A DNA stretch of 64,000 nt. It comes from Blastococcus aurantiacus. GTDB taxonomy: Bacteria > Actinomycetota > Actinomycetes > Mycobacteriales > Geodermatophilaceae. This document shows, one piece after another, positions 32,072 through 40,946 of the stretch. The DNA is taken from assembly GCF_900102425.1 (NCBI RefSeq), contig NZ_FNBT01000011.1:1-64000 (forward strand). Direction: 5' to 3'. Position 1 is the first letter of the stretch; every line of letters begins with the position of its first letter. Under the pieces are notes generated by a model. It ran no database searches, was not told where the DNA came from, and was given only the letters and a program-made list of their open reading frames with translations. The position numbers and the translations under genes are program-made.

Positions 32072-33705
32072 GGCGTGCTGACCGCGTTGCGGTCGTCTGC
32101 CGCGCGTGGCTTCGCCGGCTCGTACGCGGGCAGGTTGGCGAGCACCGCGTCCAAACGTTCCTGGACGTCGCCGCTCCCGCCTCGGGCGAGGCCCGCAAGT
32201 GACACCGTGGTCAACCGGCCGCCGCCGGAGCCGGCCAGCTGCGGGCCGGTGATCCGCGCGAAGACGCGTTCTCGGGGCACGAGCAGGGCGACCAGCAGCC
32301 CGAGGAGCATGGTGATCGCACTGATCAGGACCGCAACCTGTCCCGGGTCGTGGGAGACCTGAAGGGAAGCGAACTCTCGAAAACCGTCGAAGCGAACGAC
32401 TGTGCCGTCCTCGAAGGTCGCGGTCTGTCCGACGCTCAGGTTGGCCTCGCCGATCCGGCCCAGCCTGCCCTGGTCGATCAATGTCTGGTCCAGGGAGAAC
32501 ACCGACTGCGGGTCACCGGCGTCCAGGCCTAGGTAGCCGCGGTAGCCGATGACGGCTACCTGCGGATTGAGCGGTCGTGCGTCCACCGACGTCAGGACGC
32601 CGCCCTGGACCAGTCCTGTGGGGGCGAAGAAGCCTTCCAGGGCGACGCCGTCGCCGGACCCGTCCCCGAGGTCCGGCAGCTTGACCACACCTTCGCTGGC
32701 GAAGGTGGTGCTGTCCCGGGGCAGGAACGGGGCCGCCAGCTGCTCGAAGATGGTGCCGTCGGCCAGCGTCACCGTGAACAGGGGAGTGAAGCCGTGCCCC
32801 GTCACGTACAGGCGGTCGCCCTCGGAGCGGAACGGGTCGTTGACCCCGATCGTCGTCTGCCTCGTCGGCGCGCCCGGCCGGTCTTGAACGCCGATGTCCG
32901 CGGTGAAGGAGGCCGGCGTGCCGTTCAGCTCGTAGGTGGCGCGGAAGTCTTGAAGATCGAAGCAGAGCGGCGTGAGTGAGCTCTGGTCGACCAGAGGTCC
33001 GGCGACGTACCGGTCGTACCGCTGAAACGAGTTGCAGAAGCCGTCGCCCTCGGTGACCAGAATGCTTCCCTCGTATCCCCACATCTTCCCGCTGGCCAGC
33101 GAGACAAGAAGCGCCAGGAGCGAGAGGTGGAAGACGAGGTTGCCGGTCTCCTTCACCCGGCCGCGCTCGGCCGAGATCTCCACGTCGGTCTCGGTGTTAC
33201 GCCTGACCACCCGAAAGCGCGCCGCCCGCAGATCGCTCTCCAGCTGCTCGGCCACGGCCTCCGCGGGCATCGACACCTCTTGGGCGGCGTGAACAGGGAG
33301 TCGATGCAGATGCCGTGGCACGGCCGGCGGGTCGGCCCGTGAGGCTCGTAGGTGCTCGATGCAACGCGGCACCAGGCAGCCGATCAGCGAGATGAACAGA
33401 AGCAGGTAGACCGCGGAGAACCATGGGCTGGAGAAGACGTCGAACACCCATAGCGTGTCGAGGACGGGGGCGAGCTCTGGGTTCTCCCGGAAGTACCGCG
33501 AGACCGCGCTCGGAGTCAGCGACCGCTGCGGGAACAGCGATCCGGGAACAGCCGCCAGCGCCAGCAGGAAGAGCAGCACCACCGCCGTCCGCATGCTGGT
33601 CAACCAGCGCCAGCGGCGCACCAGCCACCGTCCGAGCCGGCGCGGCAGGAAGCTGCGGGCAGCAGCAGGCGGCCGTGCCTCCGGGGGGGCGTGCAGATCG
33701 GTCAC
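32068..33705 (-). CDS. resB: ResB-family cytochrome c biogenesis protein
   Basis: System II cytochrome c synthase partner of CcsB, 545 residues from GTG 33705. Three N-terminal helices (WLTSMRTAVVLLFLLALAAVPG first) plus a large extracytoplasmic domain and a last helix (VAVLISAITMLLGLLVALLVP) match the family. The start is chosen for CAGCGGGGATCTG upstream; an in-frame GTG at 33828 would add 41 Arg-rich residues with no ribosome-binding site. Operator site G lies 181 bases upstream. It heads the resB-tlpA-lnt operon. Confidence 0.94.
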   Translation of the reverse strand: MTDLHAPPEARPPAAARSFLPRRLGRWLVRRWRWLTSMRTAVVLLFLLALAAVPGSLFPQRSLTPSAVSRYFRENPELAPVLDTLWVFDVFSSPWFSAVYLLLFISLIGCLVPRCIEHLRASRADPPAVPRHLHRLPVHAAQEVSMPAEAVAEQLESDLRAARFRVVRRNTETDVEISAERGRVKETGNLVFHLSLLALLVSLASGKMWGYEGSILVTEGDGFCNSFQRYDRYVAGPLVDQSSLTPLCFDLQDFRATYELNGTPASFTADIGVQDRPGAPTRQTTIGVNDPFRSEGDRLYVTGHGFTPLFTVTLADGTIFEQLAAPFLPRDSTTFASEGVVKLPDLGDGSGDGVALEGFFAPTGLVQGGVLTSVDARPLNPQVAVIGYRGYLGLDAGDPQSVFSLDQTLIDQGRLGRIGEANLSVGQTATFEDGTVVRFDGFREFASLQVSHDPGQVAVLISAITMLLGLLVALLVPRERVFARITGPQLAGSGGGRLTTVSLAGLARGGSGDVQERLDAVLANLPAYEPAKPRAADDRNAVSTP

Positions 33706-34543
33706 CAGATCCCCGCTGTCGCCTGGCCACTGCCGGGCGTAGAGGGCTGCGGCTGGAATCCCGGGTTCATGCTCACGGTGGCTCCTCCGACGTGGGGTTG
33801 CGCAGCGACGGCGGCCCGTGCGCGTCACGCCCGGCCCAGTCGTCGTGCTCGAACGGCGGCACGTCGGCCGGGCCGCATGGACACGCTACTGCGCGTCTTA
33901 GTAGACAGCGGGGGCGGATGTCGTGCTCGAGTGCTACGCCTTGGGAGCCAGGACCGAGCAAAGCCGTGGGCCGCGATTGGCGCAAAAAGACTGTTGAGGG
34001 TGCGCCGGCGGTGGCGACCCGCATCGTTCCTCTGCGCAGCGCGGTCCATGACTACACCGGCGAGGTCGCCGAGGGAGGCGACGCGGCTCATCGATCCCGC
34101 CGGCCCGCCAGCGGTCGGCATCATCCGGAGGGGTCTTGCTCGACACGTGGCCCGCCGTCTCGGCGGGCATCGCGCCCTGGAGGGTCCCGTGCTCGACAAG
34201 GGGCATCGGTGCTTTGGGAAGCCAGAGGTCGTTGCTGTCCCACCCCGCCTTGATGCGTTCAAGCACAGGCCGATGAGCGCGACTCGGTGTCTAGCTGCCC
34301 ATGACAGCAGCAGAGGCGGCCGACGGAGCAACTGGAGGAAAACGGCAGGCTAGTGAGCAGCCTTCCGGATGGCTGTGCGTGGCTGCCCGAGCCGCTAGTC
34401 ACTCCCGGTCCACAGGTCGACCGGCATCCACAGATGGGAACCGTCGCCGACCGTCGGATATCTCGAGGGCTACACAACCAGGTACCCGCCACCCGTGGTC
34501 AGCGGGCGGATCGGTTGACGGGTCGAGCACTGGAGGTCCGACG
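33706..34543. other. non-coding segment between resB and integrase
   Basis: About 840 bases with no recognisable gene in any frame; open frames here are Arg-rich and lack coding bias. It holds operator site G and, from about 34411, the leader shared with the truncated integrase copy. Such a stretch is common between cargo and integrase in tRNA-borne elements. Confidence 0.55.
33886..33901 (-). promoter_or_regulatory. candidate BlaI-type operator, site G (resB promoter)
   Basis: CTACTGCGCGTCTTAG on the plus strand fits CTA-N10-TAG; a second offset dyad, CTACT-N9-AGTAG, extends to 33904. On the resB strand the tract reads CTACTAAGACGCGCAGTAG, with TACTAA as a possible -10 box. Confidence 0.5.
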
Positions 34544-34663
34544 ATGGCCAAGCCGCGACGACGGCAAGCAGGCGAAGGCAGTATCAGCGAGTACACGACG
34601 AAGGCAGGTCCGCGCTTCCTGATCAAGTTCACCGCCGCGCGGGAGGACGGGTCCAAGCGTGCA
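34411..34663 (+). repeat. imperfect direct repeat of the 7.7-kb segment (integrase leader and start)
   Basis: This segment and about 7695-7955 share GTCCACAGGTCG, CACAGATG, GTGGTCAGCGGGC, GGTCGAGC/AGTCGAGC and the whole GATGGCCAAGCCGCG integrase start in the same order and orientation, with scattered differences and small indels. The two copies bound a 26.7-kb block and are long enough to recombine. Confidence 0.8.
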
Positions 34664-35746
34664 GTCCTCAGGCGCGGGTTCACGACCAGAAAGGAGGCCG
34701 CCGCAGCCCTGCGCATGGAGATACGTCGCTCCGAGGTGGGGGAGTGGGTGGAGCCGTCGAAGCAACGCCTCGGCGCCTACCTCGCCGAGTGGATCGAAGG
34801 GCAGCGGCTCAGCCCTTCCACGCTGGCCTCGTATCGCAAGAACATCCGGTTGCACATCGATCCCTACCTCGGGGCGCATCCGGTCGCCCGGCTCACCGCC
34901 CCTGCCGTCGACGCATGGATGCGCCAGTTGGAGGCGGCCGGCCGAGCCGACGGCCAGGGAGGCCTCTCTGCCCGGACAGTGCGCTACGTGTACACAATCC
35001 TGCGTTCGGCTCTGGGTGATGCGGTCAAGCAGGGGCGGCTCTCCGTCAACCCGACGGACCGGTCGACGCCCCCGAGCCCGTCCGAGGCCCGCCCTCCAGA
35101 GATGCAGGCGTGGACGGCGTCCGAGCTCGTCCGCTTCCTCGGTTGGGCCGATGGCGACGACCGGGACCTCGCCATGGGCTGGCGGCTTCTCGCGGCCACC
35201 GGGATGCGCCGCGGCGAGGCGCTGGCCCTCCGCTGGCGCGATATCGATCTGGACGCCGGACGGCTCGCGGTTCGCCGCAGCGTCGGGGTGGTGAAGAGCA
35301 AGGGTGCCGGCGAGCAGCTCATCGAGGGCCCGACGAAGACAGGTCGGGCCCGCGTCGTCGACCTGGACTCGGGCACCGTGGCCGCGCTTCGCGCCTACCG
35401 GGCAGCTCGCGGATCCCTGGCCCTCGAACTCGTCCGGGACTCAGCACTCGTTCTCAGCACCCTCGACGGCAGCCACCGCCATCCGGAGCGGTTTTCTCGC
35501 CGTTTCGTCGGCCAGATAGTCCGGGCGCGCAAGGCGCTGGGGGAGGAGGGACTGCCGGTGATCCGGTTGCACGACCTCCGCCACACTCACGCCACTCTGC
35601 TACTGGCCGACGGTGTGCCGGTGAAGGTCGTCTCAGAGCGCCTGGGCCACGCGAGCGCCACGATCACCCTCACCGTCTATCAGCACGTGCACCCCGGCAT
35701 GGGCCGCGAGGCAGCAGACCGCTTCGCCGCGCTGCTGAAGGGCTGA
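34544..35746 (+). CDS. int: site-specific tyrosine recombinase (integrase)
   Basis: Complete 400-residue phage-type integrase. An N-terminal arm-binding domain (residues about 1-65), a SAM-like core-binding domain (about 70-170) and a catalytic domain (about 190-395). Catalytic residues are visible: Arg222 (TGMRRGEAL), His343 and Arg346 (HDLRHTHAT), His369 (RLGHASA) and nucleophile Tyr379 (TVYQH). Start ATG 34544 has GGAGG ahead. It points towards tRNA-Leu 100 bases downstream, the standard layout of an element integrated in the tRNA 3' end. No excisionase gene is recognised. Confidence 0.96.
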   Translation: MAKPRRRQAGEGSISEYTTKAGPRFLIKFTAAREDGSKRAVLRRGFTTRKEAAAALRMEIRRSEVGEWVEPSKQRLGAYLAEWIEGQRLSPSTLASYRKNIRLHIDPYLGAHPVARLTAPAVDAWMRQLEAAGRADGQGGLSARTVRYVYTILRSALGDAVKQGRLSVNPTDRSTPPSPSEARPPEMQAWTASELVRFLGWADGDDRDLAMGWRLLAATGMRRGEALALRWRDIDLDAGRLAVRRSVGVVKSKGAGEQLIEGPTKTGRARVVDLDSGTVAALRAYRAARGSLALELVRDSALVLSTLDGSHRHPERFSRRFVGQIVRARKALGEEGLPVIRLHDLRHTHATLLLADGVPVKVVSERLGHASATITLTVYQHVHPGMGREAADRFAALLKG

Positions 35747-35805
35747 TTGCGGGCGCGAAGTATCACGCGGGTATCACCGAGCGCCCTCAGGCCCGACGAC
35801 GCAAA

Positions 35806-35841
35806 CACCCCGGGTTCCTGACCTGCAGGAACACCGGGGTG
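35806..35841 (+). terminator. hairpin between integrase and tRNA-Leu
   Basis: CACCCCGG-GTTCCTG pairs with CAGGAAC-A-CCGGGGTG around a five-base loop, with one bulged base: a 15-bp GC-rich stem after the integrase stop. No U tract follows, as is common in high-GC genomes. It may also end transcription from the tRNA side. Confidence 0.75.
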
Positions 35842-35847
35842 AGGCTG

Positions 35848-35932
35848 TGTCCGAGGGGGGACTTGAACCCCCACGCCCGATAAAGGGCACTAGCACCTCA
35901 AGCTAGCGCGTCTGCCATTCCGCCACCCGGAC
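35848..35932 (-). tRNA. tRNA-Leu, anticodon GAG
   Basis: 85-nt tRNA on the minus strand. The acceptor stem GTCCGGG pairs with CTCGGAC, discriminator base is A and no CCA is encoded. The anticodon arm is CTAGC-TTGAGGT-GCTAG, giving anticodon GAG; a long variable arm (TGCCCTTTATCGGGCGT) marks a class II tRNA. T-arm GGGGG-TTCAAGT-CCCCC. Its 3' end faces the integrase gene, making it the likely attB of the island. Confidence 0.97.
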
Positions 35933-35987
35933 GAGTGCGGGACAAGACTACCGGAGCCCGTCCGCCGTCCGGAGCACCCCCCGCCGG

Positions 35988-37025
35988 TCAGCTCGCGGCG
36001 ACCGACACCCGGCCCCGGCCGGCCCGCTTCGCCTCGTAGAGCGCGGCGTCGGCGGCGATGTAGAGCCCGCGCCGGTCGTCGGAGTGCTGCGGCAGATGCG
36101 CCACCCCCACGCTGATCGAGAGTGCCAGCAGCGCCCCGTCCGGGAGCTTCATCGGCGTCGAGCGCACCGCGTCCAGCAGGTCCTCGGCCCGCTGCACCGC
36201 CACGTCGGACGAGCACCCGGGCATCAGGACGGCGAGCTCGTCACCGCCCAGTCGCGAGAGCACGGCGTCCTCGGCCCGGACGTTCTCCCGGAGCACGCCC
36301 GCGAGGTGCACGAGCACATCGTCCCCGACCGGGTGGCCCTGGCTGTCGTTGATCGTCTTGAAGGCGTCGACGTCGATGAGCACGAGCGCCGTGCCCGGGT
36401 CGACCGACCGGGCGAGGTGCACGTCCAGGGCGCCGTCGAAGGCCCGTCGCGTGGCCAGGCCGGTCAGCGAGTCGACGGTGACCTGGCGCTGCAGGGCCTC
36501 CACCAGCACCTCCTGCCGCCGGTTGGCGCGTACCAGCAGGACGGCGATGACGGCGAGCACCGCACCGAAGAACGTGAAGTCGGTGACCGCCAGGGGCAGG
36601 GGGAGCAGCAGGACGAGGGTGAGCAGGTCGGACCCGAGCGCGGCGGCGGTCACCAGGACGACCCCCGGCGTCCGGAGGTGGATGGCCGCCCAGAGCACCG
36701 GGAGCGCGTAGAAGGCCTGCGACCCGGCCGAGGTGTCGCCGGTGAGCAGGTTGAGGGTCAGGGTCAGGAGGACGCCGGAGAGCGCGAGGAGCGCGACGGC
36801 GTTCCACCGGTCCAGGACCTCGGGGGGCAGCAGCCGGAACGCCAGGCTCGTGCCCAGCAGGACCACGATCGCCGTCGCGTGGACGGTGCGGGCGAGGGCG
36901 CCGCCGAGAGGGACCTCGAAGACCGGCAGCGAGATGAGCACGGTGGCGCTGGCGAGCGCGATGAGCACACCGCTGTGCGCAGCGGCCCGCGGGTCGCGCG
37001 CCCGGAGCGCGCTCAGCCTGCCCAT
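35988..37025 (-). CDS. membrane-bound diguanylate cyclase (GGDEF)
   Basis: 345 residues: about six N-terminal membrane helices (to residue 175) followed by a GGDEF domain. The active-site motif is GGDEL (LSRLGGDELAVL) and the metal-binding Asp is in LVLIDVDAFKTIND, so synthesis of c-di-GMP is likely; GGDEL is a functional variant. No EAL domain. It lies just outside the island beside tRNA-Leu and is read towards it. A second GGDEF protein is at 58361. Confidence 0.9.
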   Translation of the reverse strand: MGRLSALRARDPRAAAHSGVLIALASATVLISLPVFEVPLGGALARTVHATAIVVLLGTSLAFRLLPPEVLDRWNAVALLALSGVLLTLTLNLLTGDTSAGSQAFYALPVLWAAIHLRTPGVVLVTAAALGSDLLTLVLLLPLPLAVTDFTFFGAVLAVIAVLLVRANRRQEVLVEALQRQVTVDSLTGLATRRAFDGALDVHLARSVDPGTALVLIDVDAFKTINDSQGHPVGDDVLVHLAGVLRENVRAEDAVLSRLGGDELAVLMPGCSSDVAVQRAEDLLDAVRSTPMKLPDGALLALSISVGVAHLPQHSDDRRGLYIAADAALYEAKRAGRGRVSVAAS

Positions 37026-37108
37026 GCAGTTCCTTCGGCGGATCCCCCGCGACGGTGCAGGGGCCTCTCACTCCGGAGGGGGAGCCTGGGCGGTGGCACG
37101 ATCACCCC

Positions 37109-38437
37109 ATGACCGAGGACGCGGCCGCGCCGCTGACCCGAGCCCAGGACGAGGTCGCCGAGCTGCTCTCGGACCTGATCCGCATCGACACGACCAACAC
37201 CGGCAGCACCGCCACCAGCGCGGGGGAGCGGGTCGCCGCCGAGTGGGTCGCCGGCAAGCTCGACGAGGCGGGCATCGGCTCGCGGATCGTCGAGTCCGAG
37301 CGCGGCCGGGCCAGCCTGGTCGCCCGCATCCCGGGCGCCGACCGCAGCCGCCCGGCGCTGCTCGTCCACGGGCACCTCGACGTCGTCCCCGCCGATCCGG
37401 CCGAGTGGAGCGTCCACCCGTTCTCCGGCGAGGAGCGCGACGGCTACATCTGGGGCCGCGGCGCGGTGGACATGAAGGACATGGACGCGATGGTCCTGGC
37501 GCTGGTGCGCGACTGGGCCCGCACCGGCGTGCAGCCCGACCGCGACATCGTGCTGGCCTTCGTCGCGGACGAGGAGGCCGGCGGGAAGCTGGGCGCCCAC
37601 CACCTCGTCGACGAGCACCCCGACCTGCTCGAGGGCTGCACCGAGGCGATCAGCGAGGTCGGCGGCTTCAGCATCACGGTCCGCGACGACCTGCGCCTGT
37701 ACCTCGTGCAGACCGCCGAGAAGGGGCTGGCCTGGATGCGGCTCACCGCTGCCGGCCGGCCCGGGCACGGCTCGTTCGTGCACGACGACAACGCGGTCAC
37801 CCGGCTGTGCGAGGCGGTCGCGCGGATCGGCGCCCACCGCTTCCCGCTCACCCTGACGCCGCCCATGCGCGAGTTCCTGGCCGCGGTGGAGGACGCCTAC
37901 GGAGTCGAGATCGACCCGGCCGAGCCGGAGCTGGCCCTGGCCCGCCTCGGCAGCATCAGCCGGATGATCGGCGCGGCCCTGCGCAACACCGCCAACCCCA
38001 CGATGCTCGACGCCGGCTACAAGGCCAACGTCATCCCGGGCACCGCGAGCGCCACCGTCGACGGCCGCTTCCTCTACGGGCAGGAGGAGGAGTTCGAGCG
38101 CCAGCTCGCCGCGCTCATCGGCGAGGGCGTGCAGCGCGAGTGGCTGGTGTACGACCAGGCCGTGGAGACGACGTTCGACGGGCCGCTGGTCGACCAGATG
38201 GTCACCGCCCTCAAGGCCGAGGACGACGGCGCGCGCCCGGTGCCGTTCACGATGAGCGGTGGCACCGACGCCAAGAGCTTCCAGCGTCTCGGCATGCGCT
38301 GCTTCGGGTTTTCCCCGCTGCGGCTGCCCGCCGACCTGGACTTCGCCTCGCTGTTCCACGGCATCGACGAGCGGGTGCCCGTCGAGTCGCTGCGCTTCGG
38401 CGTCCGGGTGCTGGACCGCTTCCTGCGGTCGGCATGA
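37109..38437 (+). CDS. M20-family metallopeptidase (ArgE/DapE/CPG2-like)
   Basis: 442-residue zinc-dependent amidohydrolase or peptidase. Metal-site motifs: LLVHGHLDVVP (His/Asp), GRGAVDMKDMDAM, and DEEAGGKLGAHHL (Glu-Glu). Dimerisation domain in the middle; the last metal His is probably in TMSGGTDAKSF-adjacent C-terminal region. Start ATG 37109. Substrate is not deducible; it is not next to arginine or lysine synthesis genes. Confidence 0.92.
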   Translation: MTEDAAAPLTRAQDEVAELLSDLIRIDTTNTGSTATSAGERVAAEWVAGKLDEAGIGSRIVESERGRASLVARIPGADRSRPALLVHGHLDVVPADPAEWSVHPFSGEERDGYIWGRGAVDMKDMDAMVLALVRDWARTGVQPDRDIVLAFVADEEAGGKLGAHHLVDEHPDLLEGCTEAISEVGGFSITVRDDLRLYLVQTAEKGLAWMRLTAAGRPGHGSFVHDDNAVTRLCEAVARIGAHRFPLTLTPPMREFLAAVEDAYGVEIDPAEPELALARLGSISRMIGAALRNTANPTMLDAGYKANVIPGTASATVDGRFLYGQEEEFERQLAALIGEGVQREWLVYDQAVETTFDGPLVDQMVTALKAEDDGARPVPFTMSGGTDAKSFQRLGMRCFGFSPLRLPADLDFASLFHGIDERVPVESLRFGVRVLDRFLRSA

Positions 38438-38444
38438 TGCAGGA

Positions 38445-39254
38445 GTGACCTCCTCCACCACCCCCGCACCCACGCCCGGTTCCGTCGCGCTGATCACGGG
38501 GGGCACCGGTGGCTTCGGCCGCGCCCTCGCGACCAAGCTCAAGGCACTCGACGTCACCGTCGTCCTGGCCGACCTCGACAGCGAGCGCAACCGTCAGGTG
38601 GCCGACGAGCTCGGTTGCCCGTTCGTGGTACTCGACGTCTCCGACCGCGCGGCCAACGCCGCCGTCGTCGCACAGGTCGAGGCCGACCACGGCCGCCTGG
38701 ACGCCGCCTTCCTCAACGCCGGTATCGCCGGCAAGTCGCGGCAGGCCCTCGACGTCGACGAGTTCCTCAAGGTCGTGGACATCGACCTGTTCGGCGTCGT
38801 CTACGGCACCGAGGCCGCGCTGCCGGCGCTGCGCCGGGCCGGCGGCGGCTCGATCGTCGTGACCGCCTCGCTCGCGGGTCTCGCGCCGCTGGCCACCGAT
38901 CCCGGCTACAGCGTGGCCAAGGGGGGCGCCATCACGTTCGTCCGCTCCATGGCGGCGCGCGTGATCGACGAGAACATCACCATGACGGCGATCTGCCCCG
39001 GCTTCGCCGACACCGCGATCATCGACGGCATCCGCCAGACGTTCATCGACAACAACTTCCCGATCCTCTCCGCCGAGGAGGTCGCCGACGCGATGATCGC
39101 CGCGTGGACCTCGGGCGAGCCGGGGGCTGCCTACATCGTCCAGCCCGGCATCGGCGCGGTGCCCTACAAGTTCAAGGGCGTGCCCGCGGCCAAGACCGCG
39201 ACCGGCGAGACGGCCGGCGTCCCCGGCGCGCTGCGCCCGGGCTCGGCGACCTGA
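38445..39254 (+). CDS. short-chain dehydrogenase/reductase
   Basis: 269-residue classical SDR. Cofactor motif GGTGGFGRALA, Asp in VLADLDSE suggests NAD(H) preference, NAG motif FLNAGIAG, and the catalytic Ser, Tyr and Lys in VTASLAG and YSVAKGG. Start GTG 38445, eight bases after the peptidase stop, so the two may be co-transcribed. Substrate unknown. Confidence 0.92.
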   Translation: MTSSTTPAPTPGSVALITGGTGGFGRALATKLKALDVTVVLADLDSERNRQVADELGCPFVVLDVSDRAANAAVVAQVEADHGRLDAAFLNAGIAGKSRQALDVDEFLKVVDIDLFGVVYGTEAALPALRRAGGGSIVVTASLAGLAPLATDPGYSVAKGGAITFVRSMAARVIDENITMTAICPGFADTAIIDGIRQTFIDNNFPILSAEEVADAMIAAWTSGEPGAAYIVQPGIGAVPYKFKGVPAAKTATGETAGVPGALRPGSAT

Positions 39255-39839
39255 TCAGTCCGTGCCGCCGGCGTCCTGCTGCGAGCAGGCGAAGAGGAAC
39301 GCCGGCGGCACGTTCCACGGCGTGATCCGCCAGCGCACCGAGCGGAACCGGCGGCGGAGCTCGCCCATCATCAGCGGTGAGTACTGGATCATCACCATGA
39401 CGCCCTGCGGAGTCAGCAGGCCGGGAAGCGCATCCAGGATCCGCTGCCGGAGCTTGCCGTCCAGCGAGGTGAAGGGGATCGCGGAGACCAGGACGTCGGC
39501 CCGCTTCCCGTCCAGGTAGGCATCCACCTTCTCGGCCGAGTCGGTGACGACCTGCAGACGGTCGTCACCGGCGTAGCGCTTCTCGAGGAGCGCGGACAGC
39601 TTCGGGTCGATCTCCACGGCCACCAGCCGGGCGTCCGGCTTCAGCCGGGCCAGGATCTCGCCGGTCTGGACCCCCGTGCCGGCGCCGAGCTCGACCACCA
39701 GGTCGGCGGCGGGGACGTCGGCCAGGTCGAGCATGTCGCGCACCGCGGAGCGGGACGTGGGCAGCACAGCGCCCATCTGGCGCGGATGGGCGACGAAGGC
39801 GGCGAAGAACCGCAACGGGTCCGTCAGGTGCTGTCTCAT
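39255..39839 (-). CDS. class I SAM-dependent methyltransferase (phospholipid N-methyltransferase-like)
   Basis: 194 residues with SAM-binding motif VVELGAGTGVQTGEI, acidic loop VAVEIDPK, and motif IV-like SAIPFTSLD. The N-terminal FFAAFVAHPRQMGAVLPTSR is typical of the PmtA/rRNA dimethylase-like group that methylates phosphatidylethanolamine in some bacteria. Its stop abuts the convergent SDR stop. Substrate is inferred only from family resemblance. Confidence 0.85.
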   Translation of the reverse strand: MRQHLTDPLRFFAAFVAHPRQMGAVLPTSRSAVRDMLDLADVPAADLVVELGAGTGVQTGEILARLKPDARLVAVEIDPKLSALLEKRYAGDDRLQVVTDSAEKVDAYLDGKRADVLVSAIPFTSLDGKLRQRILDALPGLLTPQGVMVMIQYSPLMMGELRRRFRSVRWRITPWNVPPAFLFACSQQDAGGTD

Positions 39840-39958
39840 GCGGTCCTCACCGTTCGGCCGGGCGTCCTCGCCAGCACACTGTCATGAGGCCGACGGGCGG
39901 GCGAGCGCAGGTCGGGGGCAGGTGACGGCCGTCACGCCGCGTCTGGCAGGGTCGGGAC

Positions 39959-40915
39959 ATGCGTGCATGGCGGGTCCACGAACTCGGCGACCCTGCGGAG
40001 GTCATGAGTTTCGACGAGGTCGAGATCCCGACCCCCGGTGAGGGGCAGGTGCTGGTCAAGGTGCGGGCCGCCGCCCTGAACTTCCCCGACATCCTCATGG
40101 CCCAGGGGCTGTACCAGGAGAAGCCGCCGCTTCCGTACACGCCTGGCGTGGAGCTGTGCGGCGAGATCGTGGAGACCGGGCAGCGGGTCATCGGCTCGCC
40201 CGCCGGCGGGCCCGGCGCCTTCGCGGAGTACGCGGTGATGGACGCCGCAGCGGCCTACCCCGCGCCCGAGGGGCTCTCCGACGAGAAGGCCGCCTCGCTC
40301 TACCTCACCTACTCGACCGGGCACGTCGGCCTGCACCGCCGGTCGCACCTGCAGGCGGGGGAGTGGCTGCTCGTCCACGCCGGAGCCGGAGGCGTCGGAT
40401 CGGCCGCCATCCAGCTCGGCAAGGCCGCCGGCGCGCGGGTCATCGCCACGGCCGGCGGCGCCCGCAAGACCGAGATCTGCCGCGAGCTGGGCGCCGACCT
40501 CGTCATCGACTACACGACCGAGGACTTCGTCCCGATCGTCAAGGAGATCACCGGTGGCCACGGCGCCGACGTCGTCTACGACCCGGTCGGCGGCGAGGTG
40601 TTCGACAAGTCGCGGCGGTGCATCGCGTTCGAGGGCCGCCTGCTGGTCGTCGGGTTCACCAGCGGCGTGCACCCGTCGGCGCCGGCCAACCACGTGCTGG
40701 TGAAGAACTACAGCGTCGTCGGCCTGCACTGGGGCCTCTACCGCAAGCACGACCCGGCGCTGTTCCCGCAGGTCCACGAGGAGCTCGTCCGCCTGGTCGA
40801 CGAGGGCCTCATCGACCCGCTGGTCGGCGACGTGCTGCCGCTGGACCAGGCGCCGCAGGCCCTGGCCCGGCTGGGCGACCGCGGGACCGTCGGCAAGGTC
40901 GTCCTCGTCCCGTAG
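39959..40915 (+). CDS. NADPH:quinone oxidoreductase (zinc-free MDR family)
   Basis: 318-residue medium-chain reductase. GroES-like N-terminus (AALNFPDILMAQGLY, PGVELCGEIVE) and Rossmann fold with AGAGGVGSAAIQLGKAAGA. No zinc-binding Cys cluster, as in QOR-type enzymes. Start ATG 39959. It probably reduces quinones or alpha,beta-unsaturated carbonyls with NADPH. The gene stands alone between a divergent methyltransferase and the following gene. Confidence 0.92.
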   Translation: MRAWRVHELGDPAEVMSFDEVEIPTPGEGQVLVKVRAAALNFPDILMAQGLYQEKPPLPYTPGVELCGEIVETGQRVIGSPAGGPGAFAEYAVMDAAAAYPAPEGLSDEKAASLYLTYSTGHVGLHRRSHLQAGEWLLVHAGAGGVGSAAIQLGKAAGARVIATAGGARKTEICRELGADLVIDYTTEDFVPIVKEITGGHGADVVYDPVGGEVFDKSRRCIAFEGRLLVVGFTSGVHPSAPANHVLVKNYSVVGLHWGLYRKHDPALFPQVHEELVRLVDEGLIDPLVGDVLPLDQAPQALARLGDRGTVGKVVLVP

Positions 40916-40946
40916 TGCGTCGGCTCCCGCCTACGCTGGACCGGCC

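Noticed and set aside
33825-34331. Minus-strand open frames between resB and the integrase
   Set aside because: Products are Arg/Pro-rich, start codons have no ribosome-binding site and no family is recognisable.
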